64,000 bases of DNA from UMGS1668 sp035447605 (GCA_035447605.1 DAOTHJ010000006.1:16418-80417), one strand, 5' to 3'; counted from the first letter of the stretch, positions 49,575 through 58,684 are shown. A program made the numbers and translations. Notes: generated by a model not told the origin, from the sequence alone.

Positions 49575-52500
49575 TTGTTCCTGAAATCACTGGAACTCCA
49601 GGGCTTCAAATCTTTTCCGGATAAGACCCGTCTCAATTTCGGCCGCGGGCTGACCGCGGTTGTCGGGCCGAACGGGAGCGGAAAAAGCAATATCAGCGAC
49701 GCGGTGCGCTGGGTTCTCGGGGAACAGTCCACCAAGGCCCTGCGCGGCATCAAGATGGAGGACGTGATCTTCAACGGGAGCGCCGGCCGCAAGAGCTACG
49801 GCTGGGCGGAGGTCCGGCTCTTTCTCGACAACACCGACCGCACCCTGCCGATCGACAACGACGAAGTCCTCGTCTCCAGAAAATACTACCGCAACGGCGA
49901 CAGCGAATACCGCATCTGCGATAAGATCTGCCGCCTGCGCGACGTCAACGAACTTTTTATGGATACGGGCCTCGGCCGCGACGGCTACTCGCTGATCGGT
50001 CAGGGCAAGATCGCCGAGATCATCGGCGCCAAAAGCACCCAGCGGCGCGAAATCTTTGAGGAGGCCGCCGGCATCTCCAAATACCGCTACCGCAAGGAGG
50101 ATGCCGAGCGCAGCCTCGTGCAGGCGGATGAGAACCTGCTGCGGCTCCGCGACAACCTCTCCGCCCTCGAGGAGCGGGTCGGCCCGCTCAGGGAGCAGTC
50201 CGACAAGGCGAAAAAATTTCTCGAGCTCGCCGAGGAGAAAAAGTCGCTTGAGATCTCCGTCTGGATGCGCAACCTGCGCAAGCTCAAATCCCAGCTTCAG
50301 GAGCAGAACAGCTCCATCAGCGTCTTTCAGGCGGAGTACGATTCCCTCGACGCCGATTACAACAAGGCCGAGGAATACATAGGCACCCTCTACGAGGGCA
50401 TCCGGAACCTCGATTTCGACGTGGAAAACCGCCGCAAGGAGATCGCCGAGAATGAGGCGGGCATCTCCGGGCTGGCCGCCGATTCCGCCGTTTCCAAGAA
50501 CGAGATTCAGCACGCCGAGAGCGAGATCGCGCGGATCGGCGGCGAGATCAAGGAACTCGAAGCCTCCGGCAGCGAAAATGCCGCTCTCGCCGAAGCGAAG
50601 CGGAACGAACTCGCCGCAAAGGAGGCCGAGCAGGTCTCCCTCGCCGAAAAAGCGGCCGCAAACGCCGCCGAAGCGGAAAAAATTGCGGGGGCCGAGACGG
50701 AAAACGCCGCCGCCCGCGCGGAGGCTTCCGCGGAACTCGCAAAGGCCGAGGCTTCGATCGGGCATATCAGCGTCGTGCTGGCCACCGCCGGCTCCGACGC
50801 CGAGCAGTACGAGAAGCGCCTTGCCGAGATGGACGCCGCAGCCGCAAAAACCGGAGAGCTCATCGCCGCAAACGAAAAGGATCTTACGGACATCGGGGAA
50901 TTCCTCTCCGACAACGCGTCGCGCGCCGAGTCGCTGCAAAACAGCATCTCCGGCCTCGCGCTCAAAAAAGGCCTGCGCGAAAAGCAGCTCGCCGCCATGG
51001 AGGAACGCCGCGCCGCGCTTCAAAAGAACGCGGATGCCGCCCTCGGCCGCGCAAAGCTGCTTCAAGATCTCGAAGATCATATGGAAGGCTTCGCCCAGAG
51101 CGTGAAATTTGTGTTGGAGAGGGCCAAAGCCGGCGCCCTGCGCGGCATCCTCGATCCGGTCTCCAACATTCTCTCGGTCGAGAGCAAATACGCCCTCGCC
51201 GTCGAGACCGCCATCACCGGCGCTTTGCAGGACGTCGTCGTCACGGACGAGGACGCCGCCCGCCGCGCCATCGGCATGCTCAAGGAACAAAACCGCGGCC
51301 GCGTCACCTTTCTTCCGCTCACCTCCGTGCGCGGAAACAAACTTTCGGAGAACGGCCTTGAGCACTGCGAAGGCTTCATCGGCCTCGGCAGCGACCTTGT
51401 TGCCTATGACAAAAAATACGACGGCGTCATTCTGAGCCTGCTCGGCCGCATCGCGGTCGTCGACGAGCTCGGCAACGCCATCGCCGTCGCAAAAAAATAC
51501 GGCTACCGCTTCCGCATCGTCACGCTCGACGGCCAGCTCGTCAACGCGGGCGGCTCGCTCACGGGCGGCTCCTCCGTCAAATCGGCCGGCATCCTGAGCC
51601 GCCGCCACGAGATTGAGGAACTTCAGGCGCAGGCCGAAACATACAAACAACAGCTCGCCGACGGAAACGCGGAATATATGCGGCTCCGGGAGGAAATCTC
51701 CGCCCTCGCCGCCGATTCCCTCGCCACGGAGAGCGAGCTTCGCACCGCCAAGGAGGATCGTATCCGGGCCGAGGCGGAGAAGAAGCACTTTGAAGAAAAG
51801 ATCGCCGCCGCGAAGGCCGACGCGGAGGAATATGCCTCCCGCCGCGCCGAGATCGTCGAACTCAACGCCTCCGCCAAGCAGCGGACGGCCGAATTCACCG
51901 CGCTGCTCTCCTCCGCAAAGACGGATAAGGCGAAAGCCCTTGAGACCATCGGCCAGCTTGAAAAAGAGGCCGCCGCCGTTGTGGAAAAGAAAGCGCATAA
52001 CGCCGAGGAGGCCGCCGCGCTCGCCCTTTCCGCCGCCCTGACGGAGAAGGATGCCGATGCGGTCCGCGCCGACATCGAACGGCTCCGCGTCTCCGAGGAG
52101 GAGCGCCTCGTCCGGAAGGAAGAGCGGAAGGCCGCCCTTGCCACCATGGAGGACTCGATCGGCATCCACCGGAAAAAGATCGCCGCCGCCGAAGCGGAAA
52201 CCGCACGGCTCAACGCGGAATCGGAGCAGCGCCGGGATCAGATCACCGCGCTCTACGCGAAGCGGCAGGAATTTGAATCAAAGACCACGCAGGAACGCAG
52301 CGCGCAAAAGAATATCGTCACGCGCCGCGAGGAGGCCTCCGTCCGGCTCGCAAAGGCAAGGGCCTCGCTCGACGACCTTCAGAAGGATTACGACCGCATC
52401 ATCGGCGAGCTTTGGGACGAATACGAGATCACCTACACCATGGCCGACGAGATCGCGGAGGAAATCACCGAGCCGCAAAAGGCGCAGCGCCGCCTCGCGG

Positions 52501-53138
52501 AACTTCGCAACAAGATCAAGGCTCTCGGCCCGGTCAACGTCTCCGCCATCGAGGAATATAGAGAGGTCTTTGGCCGCTATGAATTCATGCGGAATCAGAT
52601 CGAGGACGCCGAGAAGGCCCGCGACGAACTGCGTGCGCTTATCCGCGGCCTGACCGGCCAGATGAAGACCATCTTCACCGATAGCTTCACCCGCATCGCC
52701 GGGAATTTTGCCGTCGTCTTCCGGGATCTGTTCGGCGGCGGCGAGGCGAAACTCACGCTGACCGACCCGGACAACGTCCTTGAATCGGGCATTGAAATCT
52801 TCGTTCAGCCGCCGGGCAAGATCGTCAACCACATCTCTGCCCTCTCCGGCGGCGAGCAGACCTTTGTCGCCATCGCAATCTATTTTGCCATCCTCAAAGT
52901 CAGCCCGGCGCCCTTCTGCATCCTCGACGAGATCGAGGCGGCGCTCGACGAGGCAAACGTCGACCGCTGCGCCGAATACCTGCTGACGCTCTCCGGTGAC
53001 ACGCAGTTTATCGCGATCACGCACCGCCGCGGCACGATGGAGCACGCCGACCGGCTCTACGGCGTCACGATGCAGGAGGAGGGCGTCTCGAAGCTTTTGG
53101 AACTCTCCCTCGACGACATGGAAGCCGTGGAAGCCTGA
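49575..53138 (+). CDS. smc: Chromosome segregation protein SMC
   Basis: A 1187-residue condensin ATPase. Head motifs: Walker A VVGPNGSGKSNISDAVRWVL (residues 30-49), Q-loop region YRNGDSEYRICDKICRLRDV, ABC signature ISALSGGEQTFVAIAIYFAI and Walker B PFCILDEIEAALDEANVDR near the C-terminus. Long Ala/Glu/Lys-rich coiled coils flank a hinge (about residues 505-650, with LRGILDPVSNILSVESKYAL and NAGGSLTGGSS). The start is TTG at 49575 behind AGGAAGTGA. ScpA/ScpB genes are not nearby and the usual downstream ftsY is absent; instead a duplicate of the gene's 3' end follows. Confidence 0.97.
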   Translation: MFLKSLELQGFKSFPDKTRLNFGRGLTAVVGPNGSGKSNISDAVRWVLGEQSTKALRGIKMEDVIFNGSAGRKSYGWAEVRLFLDNTDRTLPIDNDEVLVSRKYYRNGDSEYRICDKICRLRDVNELFMDTGLGRDGYSLIGQGKIAEIIGAKSTQRREIFEEAAGISKYRYRKEDAERSLVQADENLLRLRDNLSALEERVGPLREQSDKAKKFLELAEEKKSLEISVWMRNLRKLKSQLQEQNSSISVFQAEYDSLDADYNKAEEYIGTLYEGIRNLDFDVENRRKEIAENEAGISGLAADSAVSKNEIQHAESEIARIGGEIKELEASGSENAALAEAKRNELAAKEAEQVSLAEKAAANAAEAEKIAGAETENAAARAEASAELAKAEASIGHISVVLATAGSDAEQYEKRLAEMDAAAAKTGELIAANEKDLTDIGEFLSDNASRAESLQNSISGLALKKGLREKQLAAMEERRAALQKNADAALGRAKLLQDLEDHMEGFAQSVKFVLERAKAGALRGILDPVSNILSVESKYALAVETAITGALQDVVVTDEDAARRAIGMLKEQNRGRVTFLPLTSVRGNKLSENGLEHCEGFIGLGSDLVAYDKKYDGVILSLLGRIAVVDELGNAIAVAKKYGYRFRIVTLDGQLVNAGGSLTGGSSVKSAGILSRRHEIEELQAQAETYKQQLADGNAEYMRLREEISALAADSLATESELRTAKEDRIRAEAEKKHFEEKIAAAKADAEEYASRRAEIVELNASAKQRTAEFTALLSSAKTDKAKALETIGQLEKEAAAVVEKKAHNAEEAAALALSAALTEKDADAVRADIERLRVSEEERLVRKEERKAALATMEDSIGIHRKKIAAAEAETARLNAESEQRRDQITALYAKRQEFESKTTQERSAQKNIVTRREEASVRLAKARASLDDLQKDYDRIIGELWDEYEITYTMADEIAEEITEPQKAQRRLAELRNKIKALGPVNVSAIEEYREVFGRYEFMRNQIEDAEKARDELRALIRGLTGQMKTIFTDSFTRIAGNFAVVFRDLFGGGEAKLTLTDPDNVLESGIEIFVQPPGKIVNHISALSGGEQTFVAIAIYFAILKVSPAPFCILDEIEAALDEANVDRCAEYLLTLSGDTQFIAITHRRGTMEHADRLYGVTMQEEGVSKLLELSLDDMEAVEA

Positions 53139-53154
53139 GGCTTCGCGCCAAATC

Positions 53155-53312
53155 CCTGCTGACGCTCTCCGGCGACACGCAGTTTATCGCGATCACGCAA
53201 GCGCGGCACGATGGAGCACGCCGACCGCCTCTACGGCGTCACGATGCAGGAGGAGGGCGTTTCGAAGCTTTTGGAACTCTCCCTCGACGACATGGAAGCC
53301 GTGGAAGCCTGA
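53155..53312 (+). pseudogene. Duplicated 3' end of smc (non-coding copy)
   Basis: The DNA from CCTGCTGACGCTCTCCGG to the smc stop codon (52979-53138) recurs at 53155-53312, an offset of 176 bp. A few substitutions and a 2-bp deletion (CACCGCCGCGGC became CAAGCGCGGC) separate the copies. The deletion shifts the frame, and no start or ribosome site is present, so the copy is not translated as such. The rest of the gap to the glycosyltransferase gene (53313-53475) shows nothing further. Confidence 0.92.
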
Positions 53313-53475
53313 GTCGCGGTGATCCCCCGCCGATTCTTTTCAGCGGCGTCGGAGGGATCTTCAAACTGCCCGGACTTCTCTTCCGGCAATATGGAAACCA
53401 TGGAAAATCGTGCATAAAAGTCTCCCGCGTCTGCCAAACTAATTCCGAATACCGGGAGAAAGGCGGGCGCGGTTT

Positions 53476-54810
53476 GTGAATATTTTGTTTTTGGATCTGT
53501 TCGGAGGATACCCGGGCGATTACTCCGCAAATCTTTTTTCCCGGAGCGAATACCGGGAGCTGGATTTCGGCGAAAGTTCCGACCGGATGAAGCACCTCTC
53601 CGCCGCGCTGGAAAAGCAGGGTCACACGGTCACCGTGCTGGCCGGCCTCCCGACCCTTGATTCGGATGAGCCCGATGAGCACAAAAAAGAGGGCATGTTT
53701 CTGCCTTGTGAGCACGGAGAAGCCGTCTGGCTCTACGTCCGCGTGCGGCAGGATCAGAACAATTCCTCTATCCCCTACAAGGCGCTGCTGGACTATAACT
53801 TTTTGCTCTACGAATACGCCTCCGATCTTGCGAAGATGCTCAAACCGGATGCCGTGGTCTCCGCCTCGGCTTATCCCTTCGACATCTACCCCGCCCGAAA
53901 AATTGCCAAAAAGGCCGGTTCCAAGCTGATCCGCGACCTGCACGATCTGCTGCCGGACCGGCTTCTTGCGGAGAGCGGCCCAAAGCCCTCTCCGGCCTTT
54001 CTGACCGTGCTGCGCGGCGCCGTAAAACGAAGCTGCGGACAGCCGGGGCTTGTGATTTCTTCCATCCCCTCCTCGGACGAATGGATGGAAAAATTCGCGA
54101 AGCCCCAAAAATTCCTCTATCTCTCCGCGGCCGCCTCCGACACCCGCAAGAAATGCTCCGAATTCACCGCCGGCCTGATCGAGCAGATCGAGGCCTGCAA
54201 AGCGGAGGGGCGCTTCACGTTTCTCTATTCCGGTCCGGTCACCGACGGGCGCTCCCTGCGGGCTTTTTTGCTCGCCGCAAAGGATGCAAAGGAGAACCCC
54301 GCGTTTTTCCTCTCCGGCGACGGCAGTTACAAGATCATCCTGCGCCGCATCGCAAAGGAACAGGATATTGAAAATTTTTATTTTCTGGATGCGGTGCCCG
54401 AGGCAGACGAAAAGGCGCTGCTCTCCGCGGCGGACTGCGTCTTCTTCGGCACAAAAAAGAGCTCTCTCTCGGAATACGGCTTCTCCGCGGAACCGGTTCT
54501 CTCGCGGATGCTGTCGGGTAGACCGCTCGTCTGCGCGACCGGCACGCCGAACGCGCCTGTCGCCCGCACCAACTGCGGCATCCTGACCGAGCCCGAGGAC
54601 GCGGCCGGCATCGTCTCCGCCGTGGATAAGATGCAGTCGCTCTCTGCGCAGGAGCGAAACGCGATGGGCGCCGCCGGCCGGAAATATGTGCTGGAACGCC
54701 ATTCCTACGATATTCTGGCGGAACGCTACGCCTCCGCCATCGAAAACCTCGGCAACCCCCCGCCCAAGGAGGAGCTTCTGCCGGAAACGCCCGGAGAGGC
54801 CCCGGCCTGA
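53476..54810 (+). CDS. Glycosyltransferase family 4-like protein
   Basis: A 444-residue GT-B fold protein. The N-terminal domain opens NILFLDLFGGYPGDYSANLF and contains MKHLSAALEKQGHTVTVLAG; the C-terminal nucleotide-sugar domain contains FLYSGPVTDGRSL, ENFYFLDAVPEADEKALLSA and SGRPLVCATGTPNAPVARTN. DLHDLLPDR resembles the LHD/DxxP segment found in GT4 enzymes. Donor and acceptor are unknown; a wall or capsule glycan is likely. The start is GTG at 53476 with GAGAAAGG about 12 bases upstream. It is a single gene, not part of a glycan cluster. Confidence 0.75.
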   Translation: MNILFLDLFGGYPGDYSANLFSRSEYRELDFGESSDRMKHLSAALEKQGHTVTVLAGLPTLDSDEPDEHKKEGMFLPCEHGEAVWLYVRVRQDQNNSSIPYKALLDYNFLLYEYASDLAKMLKPDAVVSASAYPFDIYPARKIAKKAGSKLIRDLHDLLPDRLLAESGPKPSPAFLTVLRGAVKRSCGQPGLVISSIPSSDEWMEKFAKPQKFLYLSAAASDTRKKCSEFTAGLIEQIEACKAEGRFTFLYSGPVTDGRSLRAFLLAAKDAKENPAFFLSGDGSYKIILRRIAKEQDIENFYFLDAVPEADEKALLSAADCVFFGTKKSSLSEYGFSAEPVLSRMLSGRPLVCATGTPNAPVARTNCGILTEPEDAAGIVSAVDKMQSLSAQERNAMGAAGRKYVLERHSYDILAERYASAIENLGNPPPKEELLPETPGEAPA

Positions 54811-54970
54811 AGATATCTTCGGCGGAAATCCCGGCCGGAAAACACCTGACAAAGTGCCGTTTCGGCTGCAGCCCGGCGGGGCGTCATGCCTCCGATCCTC
54901 CCATCCTCCGTATGCGGAGGAAACAGCGTCCGCGGGCTCCTGACGCGCCCCGGACGGGAAAGGACATCTT

Positions 54971-55744
54971 ATGTTTCTTGTGATCGATATCGGCAACACG
55001 ACGATGGAATTCGGTGTCTACGACGGCGAAAAGCTTGCCGCCGTCTTTCGCCTCGGCACGAAGCGGGATATCACCTCGGACGAGGTCGGCCTCTTCGCCG
55101 GGCAGTTTTTTGAGATGCAGCACATCCCGCGCAGCGCCGTCACCGAGGCCGCCATCGGCTCGGTCGTGCCGCAGATCAACTATACGGTTTCGAGCGCCGT
55201 CATCAAATATTTCGGCGTCACGCCGAAGATTATCGGCGAGACGGTTCTCTGCCCGATTCCGAACCTCTATGACCGGCCCTCAGAGGTGGGCGCGGACCGT
55301 CTGATGGATGCCTACGCCGCCTACCACAAATACGGCGGGCCGCTCGTCATCGTCGATTTCGGCACCGCCACCTGCTGCGACGCCGTCTCCGCCAAGGGCG
55401 AATTCCTCGGCGGCGTGATCTACCCCGGCATCAAGGTTTCCATGGACGCCCTGTTTGAAAAGGCCGCGAAGCTCCCGCGCATCGAACTGATTGATCCGGA
55501 GGTGCCCTACGGAAAGAACACCGTCCAGAGCATGCAGGCCGGCGCCTACTACGGCTATCTCGGCGCCGTGGAAAAGCTCACCGCCAACATCAAGGCGTCG
55601 CTCGGCCCGAAGACAAAGATCGTCGCGACCGGTGGCTTCTCCCGCCTGTTTGAAAATTCGGGGCTGTTCGACATTGTGGATTACCGCCTGCCGCTCGAAG
55701 GCATCCGGATGACCTGCGAGGCCGCAAGACAGGCGGCGCTCTGA
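54971..55744 (+). CDS. coaX: Type III pantothenate kinase
   Basis: A 257-residue ASKHA-fold kinase for the first step of CoA synthesis. The phosphate-1 motif is LVIDIGNTTMEFGVYDGEK, the substrate segment YDRPSEVGADRLMDAYAAY, and phosphate-2 IVDFGTATCCDAVSAKGEFL. GGVIYPGIKVSMDALFEKAA and ATGGFSRLFENSG complete the family core. The type III enzyme is insensitive to CoA feedback and uses a monovalent cation. GGGAAAGGACATCTT precedes the ATG. The ketopantoate reductase-like gene on the opposite strand downstream belongs to the same pathway. Confidence 0.95.
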   Translation: MFLVIDIGNTTMEFGVYDGEKLAAVFRLGTKRDITSDEVGLFAGQFFEMQHIPRSAVTEAAIGSVVPQINYTVSSAVIKYFGVTPKIIGETVLCPIPNLYDRPSEVGADRLMDAYAAYHKYGGPLVIVDFGTATCCDAVSAKGEFLGGVIYPGIKVSMDALFEKAAKLPRIELIDPEVPYGKNTVQSMQAGAYYGYLGAVEKLTANIKASLGPKTKIVATGGFSRLFENSGLFDIVDYRLPLEGIRMTCEAARQAAL

Positions 55745-55826
55745 GCCTTTTCCTCCGGTTTCACAGCCGATATTCGCAGACCGGCCTGTCTTTCAGCGCC
55801 CGGCGCGCTTTTTCCAAGAGAAACAA

Positions 55827-55869
55827 ACAGCCGTGCTCAAACGATTGATTTGAGCACGGCTGTAATTTT
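55827..55869. terminator. Strong terminator after coaX
   Basis: A perfect 15-bp stem (55827-55841 with 55849-55863) around CGATTGA is followed by AATTTTTT. Confidence 0.9.
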
Positions 55870-56008
55870 TTATGTTTTCCCGTGGAGTATTAAAACGAAG
55901 ATAGAAGTCTGCGCGGTTTCAGCTCCATGGATATTTTCTGCCTTATATGGAAATCTTCTCACGGGCCCGGAAAGCCGCCTGTTTTCTCTTTGAAGCGGTC
56001 GTACTTTG

Positions 56009-56923
56009 TTATACGGAGAGCCCGATTCCTTCCGCCACGGCCCGCAGGCAGGGCATCGTGAGCCCCGCGGCCTCCCCGATGCGAAGCGGCTCCGCGATCA
56101 GGGTGTCGGTCTCGACCCTTCCGCCCTTCTTATAATCCATATAGGCGGAAGGCCACGTCCCCGGCTTTGTCGCCGACCAGAAAAACGAGAGCAGATTCTC
56201 CTTGGCCCCATCCTGAAGCGCGATCCCCAGCGGGCCGGCGAGCGCGAACTCCTCCGCCGCGAGCGACTCGAAGAACGCGTGTTTCTCCGGTTCCTCGATG
56301 AGCGGGGTAGAATCGCAGTCAAAATGAATGCAGGCCGCCGCATAACAGGAGATCCAGACGAATTTCAGCAAAATTTCCTTTCGGATTTCATGGGAATAGA
56401 CGTACTCGATGCCCGCCTGTTGGAGGTCCGCCGCGAACTGCGAGAGCGCCGCCTGCAAATGCTCCTCCCCAAATTCGCCGAAGACCGGGCGGATCACCTT
56501 TCCGGTCTGCGTGACCTCGCCGGGCGCCGAGAGGTAGCCGCCGAGGTAGATGCAGCCGTCGATCACTTCATATTCCGGCAAAAGCTCCGCGAGGCGCGCG
56601 CCGTTAAAGAGGCCGTTCATCAGCGGAAGCAAAACGGCGCCCGGATGCGCGATTCTTTTCAGAAACGGCAGCAGCGGCCCGATGGAATAGGTCTTTGTGC
56701 ATAAGAGGATGAAATCCGGGCTTCCGGCATATTCACTCTCGGTGAAGCAGCGTTCCGCCGGCAGCACATAGTCCCGGTCCAGCCCGTGGAACAGGAGCCC
56801 GTGCCGCTTCATGGCTTCGTAATTTCCCCCGCGGGCAAGCGCATCCACCTCAAGCCCGGCATCTCCCATTTTTGCCGCGAGGCAGCCGCCGACGCCGCCC
56901 GCTCCGATGACAAGATAGTTCAA
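56009..56923 (-). CDS. Ketopantoate reductase (ApbA/PanE) family protein
   Basis: A 304-residue NADPH-dependent reductase. The N-terminal Rossmann motif is YLVIGAGGVGGCLAAKMGDA; FILLCTKTYSI and LPLMNGLFNGARLAELLP carry the conserved Lys/Asn region of PanE, and KFVWISCYAAACIHFDCD and KPGTWPSAYMDYKKGGRVET the helical C-terminal domain with the conserved SMxxD-type segment. It would reduce 2-dehydropantoate to pantoate, feeding the CoaX reaction. Paralogues of this family also act on other keto acids, so the role is probable rather than certain. Stop at 56009, ATG at 56923. Confidence 0.82.
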   Translation of the reverse strand: MNYLVIGAGGVGGCLAAKMGDAGLEVDALARGGNYEAMKRHGLLFHGLDRDYVLPAERCFTESEYAGSPDFILLCTKTYSIGPLLPFLKRIAHPGAVLLPLMNGLFNGARLAELLPEYEVIDGCIYLGGYLSAPGEVTQTGKVIRPVFGEFGEEHLQAALSQFAADLQQAGIEYVYSHEIRKEILLKFVWISCYAAACIHFDCDSTPLIEEPEKHAFFESLAAEEFALAGPLGIALQDGAKENLLSFFWSATKPGTWPSAYMDYKKGGRVETDTLIAEPLRIGEAAGLTMPCLRAVAEGIGLSV

Positions 56924-56949
56924 TGTATGTCTCCCCTTTTATGTGTGTC

Positions 56950-57030
56950 GCCCGCCGAGTATGGCGGATTCGAGCGCCGCGCTCTCACAAATCGTGACGC
57001 CGCCGGGCGGACAGACCGCATTCTTGCGCG
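56950..57030 (-). pseudogene. ProC-like C-terminal fragment
   Basis: On the minus strand this stretch reads ARKNAVCPPGGVTICESAAL followed by ESAILGG. It clearly parallels ALKDAVCSPGGTTIRGVAAL and EHAGFRA in the adjacent ProC. The rest of the gene is missing and no start is present. It lies about 120 bp beyond the proC stop, in the same orientation. It is either an old, strongly diverged tail duplication of proC or the relic of a second proC paralogue. Confidence 0.65.
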
Positions 57031-57151
57031 CAACGCTATTCCCCATACGCCGGAGAAGCCCGCCGCCGCGTTTCAACAAAAACGCCGTGCACCCGTCTTT
57101 CTCCCTTCGGAAAAATGTGCTCCGATCCTGAACCCGGGTACCGCGCCGAAT

Positions 57152-57937
57152 TCAGCCGCCCATCACGGCATCCACCGCATCCATACAGGCCGCGCGGAAA
57201 CCGGCGTGTTCCAGAGCGGCGACTCCGCGGATCGTGGTGCCGCCGGGCGAACAGACCGCGTCCTTGAGGGCAGCGGGATGTTCCTCGGTTTCCAGTTGGA
57301 GTTTTGCCGCGCCCAGCAGCATCCGGGAGACCAGCTCATATGAGAGTCCCCTTGGTAAGCCGTATTTGACCGCCGCATCCGCCATGGCCTCGATAAACAG
57401 GTCCGCAAAGGCAGGCCCGCAGCCGGTGACGGCCCCCGCGGCGCCCATCAGACGGCCCGGAAGCTCCTGTACGAAGCCGATCGAGGAGAACATCCGCATG
57501 ACCTCCCGCCGTTCCTCCTCTTCGAGGGAGTTTTCTTCCTCAAAGAGAAACACGCCCTCGCCGACCATGGCGGGCGTATTCGGCATGATCGCCTGAAAGC
57601 GGACGCCGGGCTCGAGCACCTGCCGATACCGGCAAAAATCCCAGCCCGCCGCGATCGAAAGGAGGGCCTTGCCGGGCAGCATGCCGCCGATTTCGTTCAG
57701 GACTTCCTCGATCTGATAAGGCTTGCAGGCCATGATAAGGATGTCGCTCTCCGCCGCGAGCTGCGAAAGCTCCGCGCAGGGGCGGAACCCGAGGCGCGAG
57801 GCGCTCTCCCGCAGTTTTTCCTGAAGCGGATCGTAGGCGGATACCTGCATCCGCTCCACCGCGCCGGAGCCGATGATCCCCCCAGCGATGGCCTTCGCCA
57901 TATTCCCCATTCCGATAAAACCGATCCTCCGATCCAT
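57152..57937 (-). CDS. proC: Pyrroline-5-carboxylate reductase
   Basis: A 261-residue enzyme for the last step of proline synthesis. RIGFIGMGNMAKAIAGGIIG is the dinucleotide-binding motif, IMACKPYQIEEVLNEI and RFQAIMPNTPAMVGEGVFLF the conserved central part, and the C-terminal signature spans AVTGCGPAFADLFIEAMADA and KDAVCSPGGTTIRGVAALEH. Start at 57937 is supported by AGGGGG and the family N-terminus; the open frame continues far upstream but only as antisense of the GreA-like gene. Stop at 57152. A fragment of a second proC lies just downstream. Confidence 0.93.
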   Translation of the reverse strand: MDRRIGFIGMGNMAKAIAGGIIGSGAVERMQVSAYDPLQEKLRESASRLGFRPCAELSQLAAESDILIMACKPYQIEEVLNEIGGMLPGKALLSIAAGWDFCRYRQVLEPGVRFQAIMPNTPAMVGEGVFLFEEENSLEEEERREVMRMFSSIGFVQELPGRLMGAAGAVTGCGPAFADLFIEAMADAAVKYGLPRGLSYELVSRMLLGAAKLQLETEEHPAALKDAVCSPGGTTIRGVAALEHAGFRAACMDAVDAVMGG

Positions 57938-57967
57938 GATACAGCCCCCTCCCGGATTGTTTCGTCC

Positions 57968-57975
57968 ATTATAGC
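57968..57975 (-). promoter_or_regulatory. Extended -10 of proC
   Basis: On the minus strand TGCTATAAT gives a perfect TATAAT (57973-57968) with TG upstream, 31 bp before the proC start. The -35 is poor. Confidence 0.5.
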
Positions 57976-58118
57976 ATAGACGATTTGGAAAGAAAAGCGG
58001 TTTTCCGGCGGCATGGGGCCCGCGTTCCGACAGAGGCAAAAAGCCCGCCGGCCTCTTTCGTCCGGAGAAAGCAGCCGCCGGAGAAATTCCGGCCGTTTTT
58101 TTGCCTCCCGGATTTTTC

Positions 58119-58148
58119 TTGCAATGCAAAAGCCGTGCGGGGTATAAT
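58119..58148 (+). promoter_or_regulatory. Predicted promoter of greA-like gene
   Basis: TTGCAA (58119-58124) and TATAAT (58143-58148) are separated by 18 bp, 33 bp before the start codon. Confidence 0.65.
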
Positions 58149-58180
58149 AAGGCTATCCTTTTTTTGCGGAGGTGAACGGC

Positions 58181-58684
58181 ATGTACGACGAGCTGACTGA
58201 AAAAGATATTGAAAAGATGAAAGCGGAGGTCGAGCACCGGAAACTGGAGCTGCGCCCCGAGCTGATCATGGAGGTCAAGCGCACCCGCGAATTCGGCGAC
58301 CTCAGCGAAAATTTTGAATACAAGGAGGCCAAGCGCGCCAAAAACCGGAACGACAGCCGCATCCGCTACCTCGAGGCGATGATCAAAACGGCGAAGATCA
58401 TCGGCGGTGAGGCGGCGGAGGGCACGGTCGGCCTCTACGACAAAGTCTGCGTCTACGTCCCGGAGGACGACGAGCTCGAATCCTATCAGATCGTGACCAC
58501 CGTGCGCTGCGATCCGACGGAGGGCCGGGTCAGCAAGGATTCCCCTTTCGGCAGAGCCGTTTTCGGCCGCAAAGTCGGCGATAAGGTGACCGTCGCCGTC
58601 AACGAGGGATGCAGCTATGAGGTGGAGATCCGCTCCATCGAGAAGATGGAGGACGACGACTCCGCGCCGCTGATGCCCTACTGA
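58181..58684 (+). CDS. GreA/GreB-like transcription elongation factor
   Basis: A 167-residue protein. The N-terminal coiled coil (YDELTEKDIEKMKAEVEHRK onward) contains REFGDLSENFEYKEAKRAKN, the GreA tip region with the acidic pair (D and E of GDLSENxEY) that stimulates RNA cleavage by backtracked polymerase. The C-terminal FKBP-like domain includes PFGRAVFGRKVGDKVTVAVN. This clostridial group differs from classical GreA in the VEHRKLELRPELIMEVKRTR segment and may be a paralogue. ATG at 58181 is chosen because GGAGGTG lies six bases upstream; GTG at 58172 overlaps that site. Confidence 0.85.
   Translation: MYDELTEKDIEKMKAEVEHRKLELRPELIMEVKRTREFGDLSENFEYKEAKRAKNRNDSRIRYLEAMIKTAKIIGGEAAEGTVGLYDKVCVYVPEDDELESYQIVTTVRCDPTEGRVSKDSPFGRAVFGRKVGDKVTVAVNEGCSYEVEIRSIEKMEDDDSAPLMPY

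Noticed and set aside
49587..52169. 860-codon minus-strand open frame
   Set aside because: Antisense shadow of smc; low-complexity composition and no ribosome site.
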